From positions 434,001-498,000 of the forward strand of contig JAJUBI010000009.1 in the NCBI GenBank assembly GCA_022419385.1: a stretch of DNA of 64,000 nucleotides, read 5' to 3'. Numbering within the stretch: the stretch's first letter is position 1; the number at the start of each line of letters is the position of its first letter. Of this stretch, positions 12,048-21,486 are shown in pieces. The position numbers were made by a program, and so were the translations under genes. Origin of the DNA: Paraconiothyrium sp. Pb-2020 (lineage: Eukaryota > Ascomycota > Dothideomycetes > Pleosporales > Didymosphaeriaceae). The notes under the pieces are model-generated. The model was not told the DNA's origin, made no database searches, and saw nothing but the letters and a program-made list of their open reading frames with translations.

Positions 12048-12775
12048 CTTCTGTGAACTATGGCTTCGCTTTTGCGAGAGCAGTTGCTCGTATCAGTGGG
12101 TGAATCGGGGGAGGATTCCCCGGACAGACAAGACGTCAGCGGATCCGCTCCGCGATGGGTGCTGTTAGCGGTGGAGCGCTGCCCGTGGATATCCCGACTT
12201 CGGATGCGCGTGCGGGTGTGGATCCCGCGATGGATTACAGGACGCGAAGAGTCAAAGCAAATGCAGAGCGCCGGGAAATGCAAGACAAAAGGGTGAATAT
12301 ATCCAGGCGTGAGGGGGCGCGCAGCTGAGGTTCCAGAAGGTGCGATGGTGATGGCGAGGTCGCGACCAGGCCGAGGTTAAGAGGGAGGGTAGCGCTACGT
12401 CGTGAGGGTTGGGGCATCTGATAAGATAACATTGCCACATATCCGGTATATCATTACCGGCATCATGTGCAATTGTGGAAAATTTTCGTTATTGAGAAAT
12501 CAACGCACACTGTACAAAACATAGGCCTTCCAATGCCTATCTCCTTGCTCTCTCGGGATGCATGGACTGAACCAATGTCATCGTAGGCAAATGTACTGAC
12601 ATTCAGTTCCCTGTCCTATCTAGGCTAATCGGTCCAGCCTACGCCACAACATTCACACATCAACCTCTCCAATACTCTCCAAACTCAAGCATAACTCTGA
12701 CCAATTTTCTTTCCATGAATACTCAAACTACTGAAGCGTTGTTCTCACCAGACCCACAAAACTCTCCTGCGCATC
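12048..12775. other. Intergenic, Lon promoter side
   Basis: No supported gene. The bases next to 12048 should be the Lon promoter, and the far end holds the 3' flank of the DUF4360 gene. Short frames have no recognisable content. Confidence 0.5.
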
Positions 12776-13534
12776 CTACTGACTGCACTTCTGCGTATGC
12801 AGACTGATCCCCTGACTGACCCCATACGCATAACTTCCATTATACGCATCGTGCTGATACATCTCCCTCTGACTATCCACCCTCCCCTTCGCACCCTTAG
12901 CACCCCCCTGTACCGTGACTTCCATCCTTAGCTTCAAGGCCACATCCCCGCACGTCGGGAACGTGTACGGCGCAGAGGGAACAGTAGCGTTGAAAGGAAC
13001 TTCTTCGTTACCCGTGTGTAAAGGGCCGGGAACGGTGAGGGTTTCTATGAGCTGATGGATCGTATAAGTAGGCTGCAAGGTGAAGGATAATGAAATTAGA
13101 TGGGAACATACAGACTCATCCCCAGGCACGTAATACGTATACTTCCAAGACGCGCTCACACCCTCATCCAAATCATACGTCGCAAGTTGCCTCGTCCCGT
13201 TCTTCCCTAGCAGCACCTGAAACTCCGCCGGCGCGCTGATGTTCAGCGTCAGGTCACAGTAGCGCGTAGAGCCTAGGCCGGTGACATCGACGACGAGGGG
13301 GGCGTAGGTGATGTGCGCGTAATACTCCTTCAGGCCGTTGATGTCGAGGCCGTAGGAGACGCGCGTGCTGAAGCCATCGCCTGTGGGTTCGAGGCTGGGG
13401 CAGCCAGAGCCGCTGGCGGAGAGGATGCGGACGTCGGGGACGTAGAAGGGTTTGGGTGAGGCAGGAGTGGCAGCGGAGGGGATGACGATGGCGTTGGTGG
13501 TAGTGATAAGGAAGAGGAGGTGAAATGGATTCAT
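12776..13534 (-). CDS. Secreted DUF4360-like protein
   Basis: The frame runs 252 codons from the ATG at 13534; upstream extension lacks an ATG. Residues 1-18 or so (MNPFHLLFLITTTNAIVIPS) form a signal peptide. The mature part has the SASGSGCPS block, a paired-cysteine beta-sandwich pattern (RYCDLTLNI, FPTCGDVALKLRMEV) and a WKYTYYV segment that match my memory of DUF4360, a family of small secreted fungal proteins of unknown function. N-glycosylation sequons are present (NGT, NAT, NGS). An in-frame GTATGT to TTGCAG segment of 39 nt lies at about 13071-13109, coding SVCSHLISLSFTL if retained. It interrupts the expected alignment and may be a very short intron, which would leave 239 residues. 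Confidence 0.65.
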   Translation of the reverse strand: MNPFHLLFLITTTNAIVIPSAATPASPKPFYVPDVRILSASGSGCPSLEPTGDGFSTRVSYGLDINGLKEYYAHITYAPLVVDVTGLGSTRYCDLTLNISAPAEFQVLLGKNGTRQLATYDLDEGVSASWKYTYYVPGDESVCSHLISLSFTLQPTYTIHQLIETLTVPGPLHTGNEEVPFNATVPSAPYTFPTCGDVALKLRMEVTVQGGAKGAKGRVDSQREMYQHDAYNGSYAYGVSQGISLHTQKCSQ

Positions 13535-14464
13535 ACTGCGATGCGTAGGAAGACTGAAAGTTGGTGTTGGTGTTGCTATTCTGTTCAATGTGCCTGTTGT
13601 CGTGTGTCCAGGGGCTCAGCCTCTCTTAAACACGGCCCTGAGCGAGATCTTCCGCTAAACAAGGTATTCCGAGAGTCACCCATATTGACGGCAGATGTCG
13701 ACGAGCATACTTCCCCTCATGCTCTCGTCGAGGTGTGTGTTCATCTGGAAGAATTCCGCCCCCCTCTCCCCACCCCATGCGACCATGCTTGGCAGTTCGG
13801 CCTATTCTAACCTCCGGATGTACTTCTTTAGCTGATCCGACACGGACTCATTCGTAACACAGTCTCTCAGAGTCATCGTCCCTCCAGATCCCACAAAGAT
13901 ACGAACTCAACAGACTCATTCGGGCTCGGAAAGTGACGGGCTTTGCCCACACTGTCAGCGAGTCGCTCCGAATCTGCCAACTCAAAAATATTTCCCACCG
14001 TTCTACATTGGAAAAGGGTTACACAGCATCTCGTGCGGCATCTGCATGGCCAACATCAGAATTTGTTCATCATCCGGTGCGGCTTTTACTATAAGAGTTC
14101 ATATTCGCAGATGAGTATAACGCTGGACCGGTGACAAGAATCGCCTCCAACCTAGAGGCAGGGCTGCAGCAAGAGAAGCAGCCTAAACGGCAGACATATG
14201 GAAGTGACCACGCAGTGCCCGCTCTGCGAGTAGGCTACCGGCTGAAGGAGGGGCAGGAGGACAGTGGAAGGATTTATCATAGGGTTGCATATTTCTAGCC
14301 CCATATATTGCACATGGTGTGCTACCTGAAGCTCGAAGTAGTCGACCGACAAGACATGATTGCACGGCAAGATACCATTGGAGAGGTGAGGCAATGCGTC
14401 TTAAGTATATGCGGAGAGAGCAAATCTAGAAGGTCGTCCAAATCGCCAATCGCAACCATCAAGG
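13535..14464. other. Intergenic, nothing recognised
   Basis: About 930 bases between the 5' end of the DUF4360 gene and the 3' end of the HET gene. Only short frames without domains or plausible splice chains are present. Confidence 0.5.
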
Positions 14465-17159
14465 CTAGCTATCCGGCGAGGAAGAAATGACTTCTTGAGA
14501 CTGCCCGACGTATGCCCGTAGGCTCTTCCGAAGTGCTGAGGGAGGATTAAGGGTGGGTATTGTAGAAAGGAACGTCGTTATTTCCTGGGTCTCTTTGGGT
14601 TCTTCTTGGCTGCTTCCCTCATCCCGCATTGGCTGGTTTTGTAAGTCATGATTTGAGGCGCGCCCGGTGATGGACCCTGACGGCGATTCTTCCCTCACTT
14701 CTGCAATTCTTTCAAGGTCTCCTGTGTCAGGCTTTTGCGGTTGATGCTGGCCTTGTCGTAGAGCCTCAATCTGGATACTATCTTGCTCTTCTCTGGCCAT
14801 CAACAAGCGCTTCTTATTTTGCTGTTCGAGATGCATGCGTTGCATCTGATAGTCCTGCAGTGCATGGTTGCCACCTTGTCCTTGCCCGCGCAAGAACAAG
14901 CGCGCCTGGTCCTGCTCTTCGAGGAGGGCGCGCTCGAGGTGGGCGCGCTGCTGCTGCTGGAAGTGCGACGGTGGAGGGGTCACCGTTCGATACGAATTTT
15001 GCCAGCTGCCTGCCGTTGACTGTTCAGAAGCGACGTTGCTGACGGATGGATGCGCCTGGACTGCAGAATGAACATATTGAATGTCCTCGAGTCTTATGGT
15101 ATCAAGTCGCATACTTGGTGTTGTTCCTATTGATCTCAGGTGGATTCCTGAGAGACGTTTGCTTGCAGGAGGAGCAGAAGGTCCGGCGGGTCGTTTCGGT
15201 ACCCCGGAATTTGCTCGTCCTCCCATCATAGATGTCCCAACAGGGGACCTTGGTCCATATGAATGTCCTAGACCCAGACTATTCACGATATTTTCAGACT
15301 GCCGGCTCATATCCTCAGGCGAAAGCCCCGCGGAGGGGAATGCGTTAGTATCGGAAGCGGACACTGAAATTTGGTCGCGAGTGGGTGGCTTGGATGTCCC
15401 TGGAAATTTACCATTCAGTGGAGTCTTCCGAAACTCCACGCTGAAAACCTCCTGATCGCAGTACTGTTTGCGAAATGCTATCATGTTACCTTGTAAGAAG
15501 GACGGACCACCTGTGATGATATTGAGGAAGATGAAACTTCTCCTTTCACCAAGATATGCTGTCTTAGCGTGCTGACTGGCCGGCCGCCATACTCGCTCCA
15601 GATATAGCTTCCTGCTTTCCAGGCTATGTGGCTCGAAACTATTTTCCGCATTTGAAAAGCAAAACCATGGTTTTTGCAAATAATCCAATCCGAACAAGAG
15701 TGTGACCACGGTTTTCGAGTTGGTGGATTCATAGTTGGCGCACCCGAAAAAGAATCGACGCCCATTTGTGATCACTAAATTGTGTTTGCTGCTCCATAGG
15801 TAGCCTGGTGATACTTGCACAAGTTGCAATTCACCCAGTATCGATGCTGGGAGGCGTATAGCATGCTTGTGCATCTGTCCAGCACAGTCTTGGAAGTGAT
15901 GGATGTTGTGTGCCAAGAACACTTCGTCCTGGTTGGGAATCACTTTTGCGTCCTTATGAAGTTCAGGCAGTTGGGTGCAGTTGGTTCGGGCATAGATGCA
16001 GCCGCCAAGTAGTCGAAGCTCTATGCTCAGAAGCTCCGAGGAACCTTGTTCCATGCAATATAGCGGCATGTTGAACGGAAGGAACGGTTCGGAGCCAAGT
16101 AATGGAGTACAGAGTTTCACTCCTCTGCTGGTGACGGTAATTTCGTCGTTGTAGACCGCAAGCTGCGTTGGCTCGATTCGGGAAGCATGGCGGAAATGAC
16201 ATGGACCACAAGCGAACACCCCATGAAGATCCGAAGTCGCATCGGAATCAGTAAAAGGTAATTGACTTATTGCGCCTTGGCTCAGCTCCTCATTTCCAAG
16301 GCGGTTATCGTCCAGGCAAGCATCGCCAGCGTCTCTCTGAAGCGAATAAAGTCAGATCATTGTTCCGCTTCACGATCTCCTCCTGAAGTCGAATAAATGC
16401 GCGCCTCCCTTCACCTCTCTTCAGATACATATGAGGTATATCGAAGATACCGATCAAACAATATGCCATATCTTCGTCTTTGGTCGTTTTTCGGTCCGAC
16501 GCCCAGGCCATCTTCTGACATGCGGGAATCGAGTCCAGCCGTCTTTTGATGGCTCTCCGGCTACTGAGCCTGAGGAGGGAGACGTCTATCTTAGTAATGT
16601 CGGCGATGTGATCACTTCGATCCTTAAAAGGATATTGTGTCTGATCAGACAGACCCGGACTGTAATCGTTCCTGCTACCGCAGCCGTGCCAATCCTTGTT
16701 GTAGAACAACACTCTTTCCGGTGCGATTAGCTCTTGGAGGGTCCAACCTCTCTTGAACCACTCAGAAAAGCTGGTATCAATCCAAGTGTCCACGTCTTCC
16801 AAGTAGACGATGCAGACGTAGGATCTTGCGTACCATTGATACATAGAATTGATCGCTTCAGAGCGCTCATCGTCGTTGCTTTTGTCGATGCAACAGCTGT
16901 CAATCCATATCCACTCGAGATTGCGATTATGTTCGTGCGCGAACTCGCAGACAGCCTCGCAAGCCTTGTCAATCTTTTCGTATCCTCGCTGGTCGGCCGT
17001 TTTCAAGAGAAATTCTGCATATGAGATGTCAAGCGCAACATGCTTTCCATTTCTATAGATGTGCATCCATCTGTGCGATAGGATGGCGTAGTCTGGTACT
17101 GGTTCTGAGTCGTGAAATTCTTTGAATATCCTCGTTTTTATGTGGAGTAAGCGAATCAT
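14465..17159 (-). CDS. HET-domain protein with broken reading frame
   Basis: Residues 1-284 (17159-16305) contain a complete HET domain: start MIRLLHIKTRIF, AILSHRW (25-31), WIWIDSCCID (83-92), GWTLQELIAPERV and EDMAYCLIGIFDI. HET proteins trigger incompatibility or cell-death responses when fungal cells of different genotype fuse. Just after the conserved NNDLTLFA the frame ends at a TAA (16305-16307). A frame offset by one, open from about 16337 to 14465, continues as DAGDACLDDNRLGNEEL and supplies about 610 more residues: a divergent domain, then a Pro/Ser-rich and Gln-rich coiled tail (HFQQQQRAHLERALLEEQDQ). No GT-AG intron can bridge the switch without removing conserved residues. The break coincides with a (GA)3 run at 16332-16337, where a 2-base difference would fuse the frames. 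It is therefore a recent pseudogene, a strain allele or a consensus error. Confidence 0.75.
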
Positions 17160-19089
17160 TACTGTAAGAAGGAGCAGCCTTCAGAATGTACTATTGTGCG
17201 ATACACAGAGGGATATTGCGGGAGCGACTTGTCTCTTCCTGAACAGTAATGGAACTGGTATATACGCGTTGACGCCTATCTGGTGGTGGAGGAGCAAGGC
17301 TGCGGCTGAGCACATCACAAGGATGGGGCTGCTCTGGCGACTAGCCTCGAATGGAACGTTGCAAAACGCCTGTTGGGGCTGGACCTTCGTATTCAGGCAT
17401 AGGCTGAGCGACTGCATGCCGCCGCAACACGAGAAGGCGTCTTCTTTCGGCGGTTTGATCACGTGCTGTTAGGCAACGTCGTGGGTAAAACTTTAGTGTT
17501 GACTCGTTAGGTTGTGTTCTATTAAGTGGTAATGCCTGGGTTAGAACCATAGTACGCGATGTAGCTGCTTACCTAGGTAATGTCAGGATTGTGGGGCCAG
17601 CAACGTAGCTTCAACTTGAGTGTAGAACAACGATAACATTTGGTGTTAGGATAGACGAAACGCTGCCGGATTACTCCGTCAGCTCCCGGTGATATTTGCC
17701 TATAGATCACGTGGCCCTGACCCGTCCGTGGGTAATAGGCAGGTACCAGGTACTGGGACTCTGACACTTACCATCGTTTCAATAAGTTTTTTGCTCACCC
17801 TCCCATGGAAGAATATGAGTGGAGGTGCATTTCCTGGATTTCTATAGGTTATATGACTGTTAGCCTATATTAAATGGGTTAAACAAATTTGGCACAGGTA
17901 TGACGGTAATAGGAATACGTTAACCAGTATCAGAGCGCTAATCACCTAAAGACCGGCAGTTATATAACCTATAGAAATCTAAGAAGTCCACTTTTACTTA
18001 TATGCTTCCACCGGAGAGAGCGCACAAAACATGAAAAGTGCCGATAATAGCACCAAGTGCAGTCAAACTCTACAACGCCCACTTCACTTCTATCCTCCTA
18101 CAGGAGGAATAAACGCCAACAAATCATACACTAAAATGCAATCACAACTTTCTATAAAATTGATAGATTCTTCTGGAAAGAGAAAATAAAAGATTTATAA
18201 ATTCAATTATATGCTCTTCCACAGGAAAAAGTAAATGATATAGTAATGCCGTTGCAATGTGCAATTGTGGAGCTATCTCTTTCAAAACAGCTATCGTATG
18301 ACCATGCTTGGAGGCGATTGCTCCTGATCTACATATCTGGGATCATAGGTGCCCAGGTGAACTTCCCCAGGATGTGGGTGAAAAACCCCATGCCTGCTGC
18401 AACGGGCATGTTTGGACGCTCACTACATAAGTATGCAGCACACTGTGACCTTGCATCTCGAGTTCCAACAGGCAATGTATACCACTATGTCGACGAGAAA
18501 CCTGGATTTTCCTCATGTGCGTTTTCCAGGCGATGTACAACTTACCCGTTGAAAGGTGGTACACAGGCTCCAGGGATTTCTGATACGGCTCGCACGGCAG
18601 TGAATTGTTCACGCGGGGAATATGAGGAAGTTGATAGGAACGATGTTGAGATTGAAGAGTGCAACAAAGCATACCAAATGGGTGAGGATTACACCGATGC
18701 CGCTAACACAATCACTCGATGACGCACAGCCGTCTCGGGTTTCCCTAAGAAGAGGGCTCAGCGACGGTGGCAGACGGTCAAAGACAGGCATGAAAATGGG
18801 ATGAATACAAGTGACATGGTTACAAAATATGAAGGCATGCCATTCACATGGCGACTAGTGATACCCCCCTTCGATAGCGGTCAGATCTTTGGTCTGTTCC
18901 TGTAAAAAACTCCCATGTGCCCCCTTGGCGACACCCACCAGATAGCCCACCCCCCTCATTGGTACATGCAATCCGCCACGCCGCCTTCGAGGCGGAGCCT
19001 CAGGATGGAGGTTCCACTAAAAGGGGCCGGGAGGTAACTGCTTAGAAGACGCCCGCCGAGTGAGCTGTCACTTCGTCTCCATCCTCCAC
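17160..19089. other. Gene-poor, partly AT-rich stretch
   Basis: The HET promoter lies at the left end. From about 17800 to 18250 the sequence becomes AT-rich and contains an inverted repeat (listed separately). An ATG frame of 158 codons at 18246-18722 has no recognisable domain and odd composition. It is not called as a gene. From 18840 to 19089 the sequence is C/G-rich with no coding signal. Confidence 0.45.
17835..17981. repeat. Inverted repeat, MITE-like
   Basis: The arm at 17835-17859 (beginning TGGATTTCTATAGGTTATAT) is the reverse complement of 17957-17981 with two mismatches over 25 bases. About 97 bases separate the arms, giving a 147-base unit in an AT-rich setting with no coding capacity. 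This looks like a miniature inverted-repeat element or the eroded end of a DNA transposon. No clear target-site duplication was found by eye. Confidence 0.6.
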
Positions 19090-20405
19090 CTAAGAACCAG
19101 ATCCCGGCCAGTCCCCTTCAAGAGGCAACGTCAAGTCTCGATTGAGCACGAGTATTGAACCTGATTCGTGCACGGATGTGCGCAATTGTTTACCTCTCAA
19201 GCGACGTATCGCAGCAAGGTAGGCATAACTGTCCGGGTTCATTATCGTGATGAGGCGGTCCAGGCCCCGTTGGCCAGGGGCCTGGGTCTGGGCCCTGTTC
19301 TGTATGTTTAGCTGATAATAACCGTTCACCCGCCCTGGTCCATGGTAATCGACACCATATGGTTGTGACGTTTGAGTCAGTCCTCCCTCGCCCGAATCTT
19401 CGACAAACTGCTTCGAGCTGAGGACGGGGACATGACAGAACTGGGGGAAAGGTGGGTCAGTTGGTGGTGTTAAAGAAGTTATAGGGGTAGAGGGAGGACT
19501 ACCTCGTGAGTGAGTACTAGGGCGGCGTTTGGGGCGATTAACACGAGGGGTGTAGTAGATCTATCGCCTATCGTTGGCACTAATGCGCGGAAAGTGAAGA
19601 ACCTGTTGGCATTACTATTGTCGAATAGCCGTTGGCACATCTGCTTTCGGTTAGAATCAAATCCTAAAAAAGGCACCTACCTCGTTGTTGTCGAAGAGAC
19701 GAGACAGCACAATGTGGGGATGCCCATCGGGTTGAACTCATCGGTTGCTGTGGGGTTGGATGCACTTACAGTCATGGTGACACGATATGGGGATTGTGTG
19801 CTTGGAGGTCTAACACCATTTCTATACATATCATAGGCCTCGTTGATCCTCCCCTGCGTGGACGCCGGTGGGCCCTGAGCCATGCCCAGGTTTGCAGTCT
19901 TCTTGCAGCTCAGTGCGTTGCCTGTGAGGATACTGTCGTTCTCGCTGTCCAAGAACAAATGGTTGGCATATGCAGGGTCAGTTGGTGACGGTTCCGCGAC
20001 CTCGTTACCCTGGCTGTCTACCGCTTTGAAGCGGCTGTCATTGTCGCAGTATATACGGACGATAGCGTCCTCCCGATTTTGGACTTCAACCATTCCTCCA
20101 ATGCGGTCGAATGTGTCCCATACCAGGATGTAGTTGTTTATGCCATTCGGTTGCACGCTGCTGTAATCGAAGCCGAACATCCACTGCAACGGGTCGGTCA
20201 GGGTCTGGTCCTGGTTTGTCAGCGATTGAGCAACCTGGCCGGCGTTCCAGATTGCTTCAGTGACAGCATTTCTGAATTGACCCTGCCCGTGTTGATCGTC
20301 GTCACACATCGGCTGTATCCAGTACGTGACTTGGACTTGCGCAAGGATGGGCTGACAAAAGAAAAAGCCCACCAGAGGAGCGAGTATAGGAAAGTGGGAG
20401 ACCAT
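19090..20405 (-). CDS. Secreted metallopeptidase-like protein (HEXXH across exon junction)
   Basis: Three exons, 20405-19770, 19640-19503 and 19440-19090, join in phase 0 to give 374 residues. The start MVSHFPILAPLVGFFFCQPI is a signal peptide. Upstream extension lacks an in-frame ATG in good context. Exon 1 has FDRIGGM and AIVRIYCDND, patterns I associate with fungal lysine-specific metallo-endopeptidase-like (M35-related) proteins. Exon 2 ends ...LVLTHE and exon 3 begins FCHVPV, so splicing creates HEFCH, a perfect HEXXH zinc motif. Downstream, MNPDSYAYLAAIRRL resembles the N-x-DSYA block that follows the zinc site in that family. Substrate and activity are unknown. Intron 1 (128 nt) contains protein-like sequence in another frame, so an alternative exon is possible. 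The last 25 residues could also be affected by a missed intron at GTAAAC. Confidence 0.6.
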
Positions 20406-21486
20406 CGCACAATAACGGGGCCGCACCACAGTAACGAGTGAATGAAGTGGGTGTACGATGAGCATGTGCGTCAATCGCTACCTATATGATATCTCATGTA
20501 CCCGAGGGAGCCCGGGACGCATGTCGAAGGAGCATACATGGGCCGAGTATCCGGCCTGGTTGCTTAGTCCGATGAAACGATGTGGATCGTATCATTTCCA
20601 AAGTATTCGACTACATAGTATTCCTCCTATCCAGGTTAGAACTAGGATGGTGGTGGATACGAAGGCGGAAGAGCTTAAGATAATATAAGATTTCACAGAG
20701 GCTAGCGCGAAGCGCGCCACCGCCAAGCTGTTATCTCAGCAGGGCCCCCACGAGGGGCGACCTAGGCCCGCCTCTTTTTACCCACCCAATCAGATCGGCA
20801 AATGGGCCAGATAAGCGGGTTCTTGCCTCTCGCCCGCTTAGCTCCTTTAGATGAATCATTGAATCCAGAAAATGGAGATGTAAGATTCGAGAGGTTAGGC
20901 ACGACTTGTGCGGTTTTTGTACTGGGTAAGGACTAGAGCAACCGTTCGATCATGCTTCTAGCGGCTCGGCTCCCCTTTTCATCACTCGCTATTGGCGCGA
21001 CTTCCGTGACAGGCAGCAAATTTTCCCCTCACCTTCCACCATCGAAAATATGTCTGAACGCTTAAGAGCCAAGTCATGGTTGGACCAACTATTCCTCCAA
21101 GGGACGTTTCCGAATTCAATCCGGCGTAAGAGTCATTCACGGACCTATTTTTGTCACTGGTTATGGCCTGATACGAACCTGCAGAGGTTCTCGCCGTAGG
21201 CACGAGACACCTTGGAATAGGGCTATACGCGAACGGGAGCAGGTCCGTCAAAAAAATATTACAAGCAGACACCAGTAATTTAAAAGACTGGAGCGGTCGG
21301 AATCGTCGGTCACAACTCGGGCTTCGCTTCTTTCAGCAAGCACGAAGTATGCCCGCCCCGATAGATTGATATAACAATGGTAGGTAGATCTTTTCTGTAG
21401 TCTGCCACCCGTATTCACTCCAGTGTGGTACGCTCTTTTCATTTCGAGACGCTACTTTCAGCAGCGGCCTCAGCCATTCGTTCACC
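20406..21486. other. Intergenic between divergent secreted-protein genes
   Basis: This is the shared upstream region of the metallopeptidase-like gene (-) and the SGNH gene (+). No supported gene. A short G+C-rich block at about 20700-20860 has hairpin-forming motifs, including TAAGCGGG paired with CCCGCTTA (about 20812-20841). Confidence 0.5.
20705..20717. repeat. Perfect 5-bp hairpin GCGCGAAGCGCGC
   Basis: The 13-base sequence folds into five G-C pairs with a 3-base loop and is preceded by GCTA. Compact GC hairpins of this kind occur near the 3' ends of some fungal Helitrons, but no helicase frame or matching terminus was found, so the transposon reading is speculation. Confidence 0.3.

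Noticed and set aside
18246..18722. 158-codon ATG frame
   Set aside because: No signal peptide, domain or conserved-looking block, in an AT-rich decayed region; consistent with chance.
20705..20717. Helitron 3' terminus
   Set aside because: A hairpin exists, but no Rep/helicase frame, 5' terminus or insertion dinucleotide was found; kept only as a low-confidence repeat.
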